Shown here piece by piece: positions 28,856 to 42,364 of a DNA stretch of 64,000 bases (its first letter is position 1; each line of letters opens with the position of its first letter). Both the position numbers and the translations under genes were made by a program. The notes beneath the pieces are model-generated. The model saw nothing but the letters and a program-made list of their open reading frames with translations, was not told where the DNA came from and ran no database searches. The stretch spans positions 18,008,425 to 18,072,424 of the forward strand of contig NC_056546.1 in assembly GCF_910596095.1 (NCBI RefSeq). Reading direction: 5' to 3'. The DNA is from Thunnus maccoyii (Eukaryota; Chordata; Actinopteri; Scombriformes; Scombridae).

Positions 28856-31800
28856 TCAATCCACCCGCAGTTTCTTATGTGCGGTGCGTTCCAGAGATGG
28901 TGTCCCATTTGCATGTCCATTTGTTGATACAGGAGAGCCATTCTGATGCTCCTTCTTTAGAGAAACACTGTGCTTGTTGTAAGTCTTGTGAGAGAGAAAG
29001 AGAGGCATTAAAAAAACATGAAAACATACTGTTATTTTGAAGATTAAATAGGTTAACAGAATCATGATTGAACATCACCACAACATGACAGAACATAAAT
29101 GTCTGTATTCATAATGTAGTTAGAAAATGTAGCATACAGAAATGCTAAATCCAAGAGGCCAACTTGTTAGCAGTGACAGAACTAGGTAACGAAATTTAGC
29201 ATTTTGTTTTTATCAAGATATACCTCAAGTGTGGAGGAAAACACAAATTTATAGTTTCATCTATAATATGAATATTAAAACATGAGGCTGGCTTTGTTTT
29301 ACACTTTTCATATTGTCAACAAATTCCCTTGAAGAGACCAAAACCAACAACATCTTGGTCTGACTTCCCTACTGTGTGTGTGGCTCTCTATGGAGACATT
29401 CATTGTCAAATAAATAAATAAGTAGGAATAATAACAAATAATAATAAATGTGTGCATACCAGTATTAAATAAGTAATAATATGAATAATATGGATAAAAT
29501 ATATAGTATGACCATAATGTTGTTAAAACAACAGAGCAGAGCCAGCTATGTGATTGGCTGCTGATCAAAACGGAAGCAACAGCCAATCACATAGTTGGAT
29601 TTGTGATTGAATTAAGTGCCATTATAAAATAAAAAGACTACAAAAGCTGCTGGTATTAAATAAAAATGACTTACAATAAACATTATTGTTGTGAAAGTAA
29701 GCACAATTATTTCATGCTTATACTAAAAATATAATTCATTATTTCATAATCTCTTATTGAACACTTTATGTCTTCAGATCATTCAGGCCCAAGTCCATTT
29801 GTTCCTACTGAAGATGCAAATCTTTAAAAACTGGTCGAAGATATATAATTTTTAAACAGTTTGGTGCTGTAGTTTTAAGTAAAAACTACTCAAACAGGAG
29901 CAAACAGTGTGTTTGTGGATTACTACTTTCAACTGCAGATTAAAACACACTGATTTGTATTTACGACAGCAGGACGGTGTATGTGGGGTTGAGTCAAAAT
30001 AAACTACAGTGCTCATGCTCACTGTAATGTAGGAGCATTAGTGCGAATATGTGGCTCACTGCTGTGGTTTTAAGAGTTTTTGGACAACAATTGAACACTT
30101 GTCAGTACGATCAATTCATTGTTTGTTTAAGTCTCTTGGTTTGATTTGTTGACAATATCATCATCCTTATCCTTTAAACTTTTCAATAAGCAATGAAAAA
30201 ATGGAAAAACAACTGACCTGAATGTAGAAGTTTGAGAAAAGGATAATGAGTGTGACCATGTAACCTATTTGGAAGTACAGCCATCCCATGGGGAAGCTAC
30301 ATGGCCATATGACTGCACACATTGTCTGCCACATTGTTAAAAAGAACTGGATCTGTGAAGGAAACACACACACATGCAGACACACACCACAGTTAGAAGG
30401 TGATGGAGGTCACACAGAAAGGCAATATTGATCCAGAGCCTAAAATATCTTAAATGGATGCCGAACATGTCCTTTCCTCCAGTCATCTGCACTGTGTTAA
30501 AGCTAAAGCTGCAGAAAATATCCCACTGAAATGTGTAAACAGTAACATCTGCTCCACACTTTAGAGTGAATATAACCATCAATACATACAAACCAAAGGA
30601 CAAACATTGTGTTTTGTTGCTTAGCTCATGAAAATACACTCTCAGCTTTTTTTTATTTATTTTTTTTTTTATAACCTTATATTTTGAGAAGGATAGCTGC
30701 TGAAATAAGAGGAGAAACTACAATATGAACACACCAGCTGTAACTGTGTGATGTACTTCTTCCACCAAAGATACGGCCGCATGGCTGGGACGGCTGAGAG
30801 GCCATAGTAAGAATACATCACGACATGGACGAAGCTGTTAAGGGAGGCACCGAAGTACGCTGACAAGACACAGAAGAGAGACACAGAAAGTTATTCATCT
30901 ACAGGGAGCGGTTACAGTCGGTGAATGGCAAGCGACTGGCATTCAGGATGGAAATGATCAAACAGGGAATAAACCTTTCAATAGGCTGCTCTGTTTGGAA
31001 CAATTACTACAACCTTCATGTGAAATCAATAGAAGACATTAACAGTAAAGTGACACAGAAATAATATAGTAAACATAATAAACTTGTTTATAGATCAGAA
31101 ATGTCACTCTATATTTAAATCAATACTAAACAGGGCATAAATGATTTTGGAAAGATTTTCTGTTTAAGAAAATTGACAACTTCATAACTGGGAGACTGAT
31201 GTGCTGTTTTCTGTACAACTTTAATAGAAAACCTTTTTTAAAAAAGTAGATATTACACATGCAGCAGTGTTCAGGTCAATAAGTGTCCTTTTTTGTCCTT
31301 TGCCTTGTGGGGAATGCAGGCTGTTTTCAGGGCTAATGGGTTTAACATTAGAGCACTTGAATTATTTAGCTCGCACTAAGGCCAAACAGTAAATGCGGTT
31401 ACTGGAATGATTTGAGTCACTGGAGGGCGAAGTTGCTTTAAAACACTCACAATGGCCGCAGGGTACCCAGTTCATAACGAACCACCAGATATTCAGCATG
31501 CTAGCGTGGTGGTAGATGTGAAGAAATGTGATCTGGTGGTTATTCTTTCGGAGAATGAAGAAAAAGGTGTCCATGAACTCGATGAGCTTGGAGAAATAGT
31601 ACCACCACAGGACATTTATGATCTGAGAAGGGACACAGCAAAACAAAAAAAAAAGGTTAAAGATAGAAATAAAAATAATTAATAAATATCCCTGAAGAGA
31701 AGCTTGTTGTTTACTGCATCACATATCAGGGTGAAAATCCAAAAAACACATTGTAAAAGTTCTTCTAAATTTCCCACATATACTATCTTTCACACAAGGT

Positions 31801-34800
31801 GATGAGCAGACATCCTCCCCAATGGCCCTTAAAAGTTCAGGATGACTCATAAAACAATTTAACTGTCACTAGCAGTGACACGTTGATAAAACTTTTTGTT
31901 TAATCACTGCAGAACTGCAAAGCATTGCACATTTCACTGTGAGCCTTGTTTTCACCTCCACTGCAGAGCTCAGTTAGGACACTGAGAGTCATCATGATGA
32001 CATGAGTCGGATTAAATTGACTCCCTGTCTCTGCAGCTTATCTGCTGGGATTTACAGGTACTGGCTCATAGAAATCAGAGCAGTAGATTTGACACACATT
32101 TTGCTTAATATTATATTCTGGTGTCCTACAGTAACTGGTGTTTGTATCGTTACTGTCCTGTTTATAATATGAAGAAACAGAATGTTAAATCATGTGCTTT
32201 GTAATGAAATGACATCTGATCTGATTACAGGAAGAAAAAAAACCCCTTGCAATAAAGATAAGTGTGAGTCTGACTGACTCACCTTATTATCCACTTCCTG
32301 TGCACTGTGAGTGTCCTGGCAGTAGAAGTTGTAACCACCATGCAACACAGCCGTAACAAGCTGCAGAAAAAGCCATTAAGAAGAATGATGAATGGGTTTT
32401 TCACGCAATCACTACATACACACAAACACTGCAATGCACAAATACAATATAAAAGTGAAACTTGAAGGATACAATGTTCTAAAATGCGACTTTTGTCTCT
32501 GTACAAGTAATACACACATGCACAGATGGCAAGTCAGATAACCTGATTTTGGTATCATATCTGTTTGGTGCCAAGTTGTGGTGACGATCTTTATCTGCTG
32601 ACATCGGTGATAAAGATTTAATCTAATTAAAAGTAATAATACCATGAGCTCATCCTAATATTAACATCCATGATATGGTGCTCAGGTCATATAAAGCTTA
32701 ATCTGATGATTTTTGAGCATTTGTAAGCACATGGATGACAATAACAGAGCCAAGAATAAGATTAAGAAAAGTGTGAATACAGGAAACTACAGATTACTAC
32801 ATGAAATACTCGGTATTTCAGTAACCATATATCTGCATACCTGGATAATGACTATATAAACTCACTGAGCACTTTATAAGGAACATGTGACATTTTGTCC
32901 ACCCTATTAACATACATGAGCAGGGCAAAATATTAGGAATACTTTTCAATATAATGCACTCCACTACACCACCACCACCTACTATGACCTCATTAATAAA
33001 CATAAAGTAGAATTATTACCTTTCTGACAATGTCAACAAAAACTGAAAATGTATAAGCTTCATAAAAGTAGAATTTAGGGCAGAGCTGTTGTATTGGATT
33101 TCATTAGATTGCACAGGTGTTCCTAATAAAGAAGGTACTTCAGTGATTCAACATTGCACTTCCATAAAGTTATGAGAGACTACTTTTAAAAAGAATGGTC
33201 AAATTGATGCAGCAGATATTCTGACTTTTAGTCCCTACTATCAGTCTAACTCTAAAAATACTGAATCCCACACTTCACATAGAGCAACTAAATTATTTAT
33301 TCCCTTTATTTGTAAGTGGCCATGTACAATATTAAACATAAATGTTACCATCCGATGTATTGTACCAGATTTAGCTTAAAGCTAAACAATCAGGACAGAA
33401 TGCATAATATAAAAATAACACAAAAGCACAGAAGTGTATGTTAGAAAAGTTAAACCTGCAGTGCGGAACTTTTATATAAATGAACCAAACAAGTTCACAC
33501 AATGTTGATTAAGCGTGTCACCACCAGATAAATCTCTCTGTTTCACAGTATACCGGGTAACTCCTGGTTAGCTCTCTGCTAACTTGAATGGAAATAAAAC
33601 AATTTAATCATGCAGCTCTTCTAGACTTTCCAAATGTAATCAGACTGAATGGATCAAATTTTGATAGTCAAATGAGTCATTTCATGGGGGTTGTGTGATG
33701 CTCAGAACAATTTATCCACCGTTTTACAGCCGCAACACTAGCAACGGAGTATGCTACAACGCGGCCAATGACGTAAGCAAGTCAACAGTGTTTTTGTAAT
33801 TACTCTCACTGCCAGAAGGGGGAGACAAAACTCCTACACTCCAGCTTTAAAAGTAAGGATATTGATTAGGGTTTCTGTTTTAAATTTAATGTCTTTATAC
33901 CCAAGCTGACATCATCAGGATTATTTTCTCAGACTTGACAAGAGCCAGAAAGACTTATTTTCATAGGCTGAGTAGTATTTCCCATGACAAGTAAATGATT
34001 TCCATGTGTTAAATCAATAGAGTGCCTCTTTAAAGAACAAATATTCAAATGCAAGTAGACACTGTAGCATAGCTTAATGCTGACTCACCAAATCAGTATA
34101 GATTCAGTCTTTGATCTGCTGCTGTAAAAGGCTTCACTAACGAATTTGAGAGCCAAGAAACTGCCATCAGCTAAGAACCAGCAGCAGAATGAAGGTAAGT
34201 GTGGTTTCTAAACATCAAGTATTTTATTATGTTTGCGTACAAACATAATACTTGATACTTGATGCCTCCTAGAATTCAATCTATAAATACGTAAAATTAT
34301 CTGCTATCTGTTTTAATCACAATCATAATGTGATTTGCCACTGCGCCCTGGAAAGTTGACAAGAACAAAACTGTCATGTACTTTGATTCATCTCATCAGG
34401 TGGCATTGATTTCGGGCTGCCAAAAGTTCACCCCGTGGCTGGGGCATTGTCACAGTACAGGGTTTAATGAATGACACAGCCAACCTCTGAGGCCTTACGC
34501 AATGCAGACGGAGAGACAAGAAGCCAGCTCTGCCAGTCTGATGGGGAGGAAGGTACAGACTCTTTAGACTGATACGTGCACAAAAACACTACGCCTGGTT
34601 CATGACATCCTGGTTTCACATGTACATAAAGCAACAGATACCATCTATGATACTACACTATGATAACTGAGATTTTAAACAGTTAATTCAGCACAGACTC
34701 AGAATGCAATTCCATGTTTATTTACATCAGTGCATCTATCAATTTCAGTTATTTAGTCGGCTGTTTATAAAAAAGCACTTTTCCAGCAAACAATAGGGTG

Positions 34801-36246
34801 CTGTGCTGACGTCTGCAAGGGCGTATGAGGGATTTGATGGCTGAAACAATGAGCCTGTCAGCATCCAGCTGTGTCCCTCTCACTCCCTGATAGCATTGTC
34901 TCATGGTAGTTCCCAGTGAGGGAGGCCAGCAGCCACAGCCCTACGTCTAATCAGAGTCAAATGTTGTTAAAGGGTAGTTTGACATTTGGGAAATATGCTT
35001 ATTTGCTTTCCTGCCAAGAGTAATAAAACAGGGTCAGTACCACTTCCATGTCTGCCTGTTAATTGTGAAGCTACAGTCTCCTGGCTTTAGCTTCATATTT
35101 AAAGGAACAGATGGACATATTGGGAAATACGCTTATTCACGTTAGATTAACTGAAGATTAATACCACTCTCATATCTGTCGGGTAAATGTGTGGCTGGAG
35201 CCGCTAGTTAGCTTAGCTTAGTATACTGACTGGAAACAAGTAGAGACAGCTACCTCTAAAGCTCTAATTAACAGGTTGAATGTTTGTTTAGGTACAAGAT
35301 CTTAAGTGTAGAAACACAGTTTTGTGAGGGGTTATGTGTCAGACTATCAGAAGTCTTAGAGGACTTCCTGGAGTCTTTGCTGGTTGCCTGGCAACTGGTC
35401 CCTGGCCAAGTTATAGTTTGACACATAACCCCTCTGTAAAACCACAACTTGTTGTTTTTACACCTGTTTGGTTTTTGTACAGATTAAACAAATGACGTAT
35501 ACCTCACACACTAGAGGTTTAGTGAGTATGCGGCTTTGGTTCAGGTTGATTTCATCTTCCTTTATAATCTCTCTGCAGTGTGGCGCTGCAGCGATTGCTC
35601 TGTCCCACTTTACCACATCTTGCAGCGCCTCGCAGCCTGTTTACCTCATAGAACATGTAGAAGGACAAGAGTGTGAGGCCCAGATTGTAGAGCACCAGGA
35701 GGCCTCTGCAGGAGTACGGCTGCCTGTGTTTCATGTACTTGGGCCCCATCCACACGATCAGAAGGTACATGACTGTGAGTGCAAATGTTGGTGGGTAGTT
35801 GTCCAGCAGCAGCCATCCCCGCACCCGCTGATCTGAAATATGGACAAAAAGACGCCAGTTTTTACCCTCTAGATCTAGAGGAGGCCGATAAGGTGGCCTT
35901 ACCGGTAGCAGCAGATGAACTTGCAAAATGAAAGGCACACTGAGGAATGTTTGCTCAACACAGTAGCAGCAAGAAGGTGAAAAAGCTGAGCAGAGTTCTT
36001 GTGTACAGTATGTAAGAAACAACTTAGGTCAAAGGTTTCTAGTAATGTTTACCTTCACTATTCTGTTAACTGTTGTATTCTGCGGAGATTTTTCAGTGCA
36101 GTATTTGCAACATTTTGATAGACAAACAATAGACAAACACATTCAATACAAGAGAAATGCATTTTATAAACATATATGCATGACTTACCTCTGGGACCCA
36201 TCCATGTTTCTAAGTAAGTGTTCAGTTTATAATTGAAAGTCTCCAT
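28856..36246 (-). CDS. elovl5: Very long chain fatty acid elongase 5 (ELOVL5), 7 coding exons, 294 aa
   Basis: ER-membrane condensing enzyme adding two carbons from malonyl-CoA to C18/C20 polyunsaturated acyl-CoAs. Exons (minus): 36246-36189, 35832-35645, 32360-32283, 31622-31451, 30859-30735, 30352-30218, 28984-28856; total 885 nt. Elongase motifs: KLIEFMDT (120-127), [10 protein letters not shown] with the HxxHH box at 143-147, [12 protein letters not shown] (173-184), TQLQLIQ (203-209). Hydrophobic membrane segments occur throughout (for example [12 protein letters not shown]). The C-terminus KKLRVD is a lysine-rich ER-retrieval type signal. Length equals other fish Elovl5 (about 291-295), and all motifs are intact. 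The start ATG lies 7 nt inside its exon, after a TTTTCAG acceptor. The upstream noncoding exon ends at 42365. Confidence 0.97.
29542..29598. repeat. 19-bp stem hairpin in elovl5 intron
   Basis: CCAGCTATGTGATTGGCTG (29542-29560) pairs with CAGCCAATCACATAGTTGG (29580-29598) with a 19-nt loop and one G-T type mismatch. The stem contains paired inverted CCAAT words. In the last intron of elovl5; probably a small foldback remnant. Confidence 0.6.
30040..30178. mobile_element. Partial relative of the 27.5-28.3 kb foldback
   Basis: Shares the order GGTTTTAA, TTTTGGACAACAATTG, then ATTTGTTGACAATA and ATCCTTTAAA with the right arm of 27503-28311. Only one arm is present; it ends about 40 bp from an elovl5 exon. 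Confidence 0.55.
32862..33149. mobile_element. 288-bp TIR MITE (copy 2, intact)
   Basis: Left end TCACTGAGCACTTTATAAGG and reverse complement of the right end TCACTGAAGTACCTTCTTTA are related; both continue to GGAACA and TGTG words. The interior is shared with 470-742 in the opposite orientation. Noncoding. Confidence 0.65.
33449..33850. mobile_element. Probable MITE
   Basis: Left end AACCTGCAGTGCGGAACTTT and right end CTCCTACACTCCAGCTTTAA look like imperfect inverted termini of a common fish element; the interior has CTGCCAGAAGGGGGAGAC. Only copy in the window. Confidence 0.45.
34967..35410. mobile_element. Two adjacent copies of a dispersed repeat
   Basis: Both copies open with a GGGAAATAYGCTTATT word (near 34989 and 35120), followed by TACCACT and a CATRTCTG word. 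The second continues with AGCTTAGCTTAGTATACTGA and TGGAAACA. A fragment of the same family lies near 6545-6590 in cilk1. Confidence 0.6.
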
Positions 36247-36822
36247 TTGTCACCTGAAAACAGAATACACAAATAACTCACATCCGTTGGATGCTTTACA
36301 TCCATTTTAAGCCTTGACAAAGCAGAAGTAATCCTTTTTTTTTTTTTTGGCAGAACTCCACAACAAAGTGAAAACAAATTATTGTCACCTTTTAAAGTTG
36401 ATATGGTGAACATGTTAGCAAACAGTTATACATCCAGCAGACAGGAAGCAACATTAATTTGTGTTGTGTGTCTGGTGACACGGTGAATGTAAAGCCCCTT
36501 TCACACTGGACAAAAAACCCCCACTAACACCCACTAACATCTGGCTTTTGTCTTCAGTGGGAAAGGGTACAATCGGCATTGATTCCCACGTCAAATGACT
36601 CCGCAGTAGTCATCCGGTATTTATTGGCTCCAGCTCTGATTGGCTGTTATGTAAACATGACACTTGGGAGGACATGCTAATTTTCACCCCTTTTCCGGCA
36701 CGATGCTATGACGTGTGTTGAAGTTTTGGAAATAGCTAGGAACATTATTTATTGTTTTTTTACAGTCTTTGCAACAACATACAACGGTGACTTTGTTCTT
36801 CATATCATGCAAGATGCAACAC

Positions 36823-37158
36823 TGGCAAGACAGCCAGGTGAGAGAGCTTCTCTTAATTCGAGGGGAAGAGGAAATGAGGAGACAGGTTTCTGGCACTGTG
36901 ACAGACACTGTGATATACAACAACATATAGAAAATGCTGAGTGAAAGAGGCATTGCTCACAGCCCAAGGCAAGTAATAAACAAATTAAAGGCGCTGAAGA
37001 AAAAATATCTTGCCATTAACGACCAGAAGAACAGAAGTGGAGTGGACCGTGTGGACTGGCCGTTCTACGAGCTTTGCCAAAATATATTTGGCAACTCGGC
37101 ACTAAGACTAACATCCACTCTCCTTTTAGCTCTGTTTTTGGTCTCCACCAAATCCTGA
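36823..37158 (+). pseudogene. Decayed Harbinger-type Myb/SANT-like gene fragment
   Basis: The frame from TGG at 36823 reads WQDSQVRELLLIRGEEEMRR, an in-frame TAG (36928-36930), then KMLSERGIAHSPRQVINKLK, KKKYL and WPFYELCQNIFGNS to a stop at 37156-37158. The spacing of the Trp and the IR.EEE and VINKLK..KKKY motifs matches the Myb/SANT-like DNA-binding protein of PIF/Harbinger transposons and related host genes. Upstream CCCCTTTCACACTGGAC (about 36496) may be a terminus. No transposase ORF. Interrupted, so called a pseudogene; splicing out the stop is possible but unsupported. Confidence 0.65.
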
Positions 37159-40100
37159 TGGAAATATCTGGCTCTTAAGGAGCTAAATGCTCCACTATAG
37201 TTGCTAAGTTTGTCTGATATTCTGAGTTTAACAGAGCTTTTTTAGACAAATTGCAGGATGTAAAACAAAAAAAACGACTATGAGCAATGCCTTTCACATT
37301 ACACATAATTATTTGACCTTTTTGTTCATATAAATATTGATTAGAGCAGCTTTAAATATGATAAACTTAATTAGTCTGCCTGAATTAGGGCTTGATTAGT
37401 GATCATAATGACAGGCTTGAGGAAATTATGATTAAATCTAAGTGGTGTTTTGATAACGGCAATAAAGTATTGTAATTGTTGATACATGATTATCATAACC
37501 ACACCAGAAACCATCTCAAATTATAATTCTTCTTCTCTGCCAACATCAGACCACTAAAACTTGTTAGTCATTTGTCTGTCTAGCATTACTGCCTCTACAA
37601 ATCTGTACTTGTTTACCACTTCTGCTGCCTTGTTTCTATGTATTTGTGCACCAGCTGGTTGATCTCCTCTTTCTAAAACTTTTCGCCCTGTATCCTAATA
37701 ACTGTAACTGATCCTTCACATTCCTGTGGTTTCAAACAACAGATCAAATGTGGATCTGGGTTGCAAAGTAAGAAGACAGTGGGCAGGTCTGTACAGAAAA
37801 TAACCACATATTCATTGAGCTATGACTTTACAGTGATTCTCTGGCTTTCAGATTGTTAATGAGGATGTCAAAATGTGTAGATTTATTAACCCTCATGTCT
37901 CCAGGTTTAAATAATCACAGACTTCAGTCTGGCTCGTGCAGCGCTGCAACATTTACTTTGACAAAAAAACCTTTGTGCATGTTCTTTAGCCAAAGCTGTC
38001 AAATTATGGTGGTGATTCATTACTGTTTTCATCTCTTGATCACTCTGTTCTTTGTGAGTGTTTCAAACACAGGTTTGGTATGTGCAGTGCTGATTTAAAC
38101 AGCTGTGTAACTGTCAAAAAGAAAGGCTTTTCTCCTTTGTTTTACCCCAGGGGTCAATTCAAGTTCCAGTACTTTTTCCATAAACAGTATGTAATTTACA
38201 ATATAATATTAGATTCCACTGCTATGCTTGTGACAGTCAGCACAACCTTGTGATATAAAGCAGAAAGCCATTCACACCACTGTATGAAAGTCTGGATGTT
38301 CACAGCGTGACTTTTTTCTTATACAAATAGGTTTTAAGTTATTATCTCAATTTTGTTTGACTTCCTACTAATTTATCTTCAGGAATATATTTTGAGTGAA
38401 ATCTCAACCTGGACAAACATCACAATCACGTTTTTAACAACGAACTTCCAAATATCCACCTCTTCTATGGAACAACCACCACACAACATCAGTTGTTTTC
38501 CTTTAAAACTGTTTCACAGAAAGGAAAAGCAATCTGGCTTTATTCTTATAGTTGTGACAAGATTATTCACACTGCCGAGCAAAAGTTAGTACAAATCCCT
38601 GCAGCTTATTCTCCGACTGATAACCTGATAACACACTTTCTATTCATTATCACCCAGGAGGTATTTGCACAATCCTGTAGCTGTGTCACTTCAGGCTTTG
38701 TGCATAAAATGCGACCTTGCAGCCACAGTTCTTTATTTCCACTGGCGTGTTTCTGAGCTATACATTCAACTTAATCCAGTTATGTCATGAACTCCTGCAC
38801 TCCTGGACAGTCTCTACACCTGCACCTACAGCTGGAAACATAACATGAAACAAAATATGGACTCAGTGTACATCCTTCTTCCTTAGTGCCTCCTTCAGAC
38901 TGTGAGATATTGCAGCTCTGATACTGTATGTAAAAAAGAGTGAGGTGAACCTAAGAGGCCTGTTTCTCAAACGACATTTTTCGTACTGACAGAATATAGT
39001 AGATATATCAGATTTCTTATTTTGACTGCAAACAGCTTACAGTCTGATTTGTGCAGGTCTGAGGTCAAAGTGAAATAATGCTTTACGGGTTAACAGAATA
39101 ACCTTGTACTTAACAGACAGAAATGTGAGTAGATCTATCAAATTTAGCCAAAGCATGCAGCTCCTATATAAAGTCATACGATATTGAAATATGACTGATA
39201 GAACTAAGAGGGCACACCAGTGACTTTGTTTACATTTCCTTTAAATCATTGTAAAGAAACTCTCACTTAAATCCATTAAATACTAAAAATGTAATAATCA
39301 GAGTTGCACAATAGCACATGAGGAACAAATATGAGTAATTTCTCAAAAACGCCCTTGTAAACGTTGCGCAATATGTTCCCTAGCTTACCAAATAGGCTGT
39401 GTTATGGTAAACTGCTACCTTTGCAGCACATAGCATATGACTTATAGTTGCATTTGTCCACAATCACTCATCCACAGGAACAAAATATGGCTTATACTGA
39501 TCAACCGCAGTACAGTAATATCCATGCTCTGATTATCAGAGATGCATTAGCTTGTACCAAAACATGATAATCTGCAAGGCCTTAATCAGAGCATGGTGAG
39601 CCACAACAGCAGCAGCCAGTGTCAGTGTGTCTTTGCTAAGTACTGTAAATGCAAACTGTGTCATTAACCACTGAAGGGCGAGGTTTTGTCTTCCCAAAAC
39701 ACAGATGCACTCAATCTGGACAAAAATACTGTGTGTTTTCATTACTGCAGCTGATAACTATTTATTCATAAACTGTATCATATTGTAACAGTTACAGGGT
39801 TGGAGGAAGATTGGAGATCTGGGTGTGTTAGGCCATAATGGGTGATGCTGCAAATCAATGGGCAGGACTGTTTATTGTCATATTGAATTATTATGTGATT
39901 TTTGCATCAATGTGATGGAGTACCTTCAACTGTCAGGTATTTTAAATCACTGGATTAGCTAAAAACAGCCATTCACATGGATATTTTACCCATCAACAGT
40001 TTCTCAATAGATTCTCAATAAACTTATCAAAATATCATCATATATATCTAGATATATAACAATATTGTGATATAGAATTACATATACTGTGATTTTATGC

Positions 40101-40463
40101 CTATAACCCACATCTGGTAAGAGTATAAAAGATTATTGGATAGATAGATAGACTCAAAGAGGAGGATAAAACAAAGCTACTACCACACTCGACCCTTAAA
40201 AATCCTTGTAATACTCTGTACATGGTTAGTGCAGATTAGTTTATACTGTATACTGTCTTGCACTAGTATTGCAAGGTGCTTCAGTGGAATTGCACATAAG
40301 AGTATTAGGAATAACTATTAAATCTACAGTATCTATACATACAGGTGTATATACAAGTATGTAATATACGGGTAAGCATACTACAGAGATCAATAATAAG
40401 ATATTGGAAATAATGAAGAATAATTGTATAGTAAGGGCTCTGCACAAGTTTCCTAAAACAACT

Positions 40464-40780
40464 AGAGCTGCAACGATTATTGATTAATCAATTAATTAAT
40501 TGGTCGATCATCAGAAAATTAATCAACAGCAATATTTAAAATTGAATAGTCATTTAAGCTATTTTTAAAAGCAGAAATGCTAAAAATTTCAATGGTTCCA
40601 GCTTCCTAAATGTGATTATTTTCTGGTTTTCATAGTCTTCTATGAAAAAAAACAATTATGTTTGTTATTTTGGACTGTTAGCTGGACAAAACAAGACATT
40701 TTGAAAAGTAACCATGAGCTCTGGAAACTTGTGATCTGTAGATTAATCGATAGTGAAAATAAACATTCGCTGCAGCCCTA
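40464..40780. mobile_element. 'GCTGCAAC' MITE, copy 6
   Basis: Begins TAGAGCTGCAACGATTATTG and ends GCTGCAGCCCTAAA with repeated ATTAATCAATTAATTAATT words. In elovl5 intron 1. Confidence 0.75.
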
Positions 40781-41235
40781 AAAGCAACATTATCACCATT
40801 CAGAAGACATGCAAAATCACAGCCAGTCCAAAGAGAGCAATAAAAGCAACATTCAAAACTTGGGGTTCTATACATCATCTATCAACATCAACATCTATAG
40901 ATTTATTATGATTAATATAAAAATATTGAATTATATTACTATTCCAACTCATTGTACTCTGAAATAACTTACAAAAGCACCTAAAAAGTATGCATTTGTA
41001 TACTACTTACTGACTATGCACTTATACTTCACAGGAAAACATTAAACCACTACATTTACCTGACTGAATGTTGCTGGTTGCAGATTATGATGTTACTCAC
41101 AAAATATAACAAATAACCTATGACGCATTATTATTGATTAAACTATCCAGCATTATATAAAGAATTAAAGGCTCCACCTTGCACAGACATCAAGTACATT
41201 GTGCTGATAATACCTCTCTTTCATGCTTCAATTTT

Positions 41236-41638
41236 AAAGGACCAGTGTGTCCAAGATTTAGTGACATCTAGCAGTGAGTTTGCAGATTGTAACCAGCTGA
41301 ATATCCCTCCCCTCTTCCTCCCTTTCCAAGCATGTAGGAGAACCTACAGTGGCCGCGAAACTCATGAAAAACGCTAAAGGCCCTCTCTAGAGCCGATGTT
41401 TGGTTTGTCCATTCTGTGCTACTGTAGAAACATGGCGGCGCAACATGACAGCTTCCGCGGAAGAGGACCCGCTCCCTATACAGATATTGAGGGCTTATTC
41501 TAGGGTAATGAAAACACAACAATTCTTATTTTCAGGTGATTATACACTTATTAAAACATGCTTATAAATATTATATTCCATTTCTGCCAAGTCTGTTCCG
41601 CTAGATGCCAATAAATTCTACACACCGCCCCTTCAAGT
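41236..41638. mobile_element. TIR MITE, about 400 bp
   Basis: Left end AAAGGACCAGTGTGTCCAAG then TTTAGTGACATCTAGC; right end in reverse complement AAGGGGCGGTGTGTAGAATT then TATTGGCATCTAG. Imperfect inverted termini about 35 bp long. The interior ORF is chance. Known percomorph-type element by appearance. Confidence 0.7.
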
Positions 41639-42364
41639 AAAAATTTGAGCAGTATACTGTGCAGTATTAATGGTTTTACTGAAGAAAAAAGTTTTGAGTC
41701 CTTCTACCACTGCCAATACCAGAATTCTCAGTTAGACAAAGGGTGAAAATAAAGAAACACAGAGTTTGCTTGAGGCCCCCCAAACCACTAAATCCGCCCC
41801 TGGCTACAGTTACGCAGCAGCAGCATTGTGTCTTTATATGTCACTGTAAATATGATGGTCATGCAGTGTGACAGATGCATGTAAATAACGCGCTATATCT
41901 GCGTCCTCGCGTTCACGTACATCACAACACAATAGTAATTTTCCATCAGCGTGCGTCACACACGTGTGTAATCTAAACTGCACTTTACGCGCTGAGCTGC
42001 AGCCCGGTCTTCCTGACAAACTACAAGATGTGATGAAGGCGGTCGTCCCATTACATCATCCTCTCATTTCAGAACCGAAACTTCCAGAGAAGGACTATTA
42101 AATAAAGAAAAAACAAACAAACAAACAAACATATCGCATCCTGTCGATCGCATCCAGGCTGCAGTAACAGTAGAGGTCACCGCTCCAGCATCATCACCCT
42201 AACTCATCGCCTGCAGACGCCATGCGCGCTGCTGCATTTTTTAACTAAATCTCTCGGCGAGCCTCACCATAAAGTCCCCCCCAGCCGTCCAGACGGGGTT
42301 TAGATAGAGAGAGAAATGTTGAGTGTGGACAAAGACATGCAGCTGTGTATCGTGGACTGCTTAC

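Larger units (their letters stand above)
32361..35644. other. elovl5 intron 3 (transposon-rich)
   Basis: 3.3 kb between the coding exons ending at 35645 and starting at 32360. It contains an intact TIR MITE (32862-33149), a probable MITE (33449-33850) and two adjacent copies of another dispersed element (34967-35410). No gene. Confidence 0.75.
36254..42364. other. elovl5 intron 1
   Basis: 6.1 kb between the noncoding first exon and the ATG exon. It contains the Harbinger-type Myb-like fragment (36823-37158), a GCTGCAAC MITE (40464-40780) and a TIR MITE (41236-41638). From 37160 to 40460 I recognise no gene or element. Confidence 0.75.

Noticed and set aside
31452..31682. 76-codon plus-strand ORF
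   Set aside because: Antisense of the elovl5 HxxHH exon; no homology of its own.
35468..35836. 122-codon plus-strand ORF
   Set aside because: Antisense of elovl5 coding exon 2, which has clear elongase homology and proper splice sites on the minus strand.
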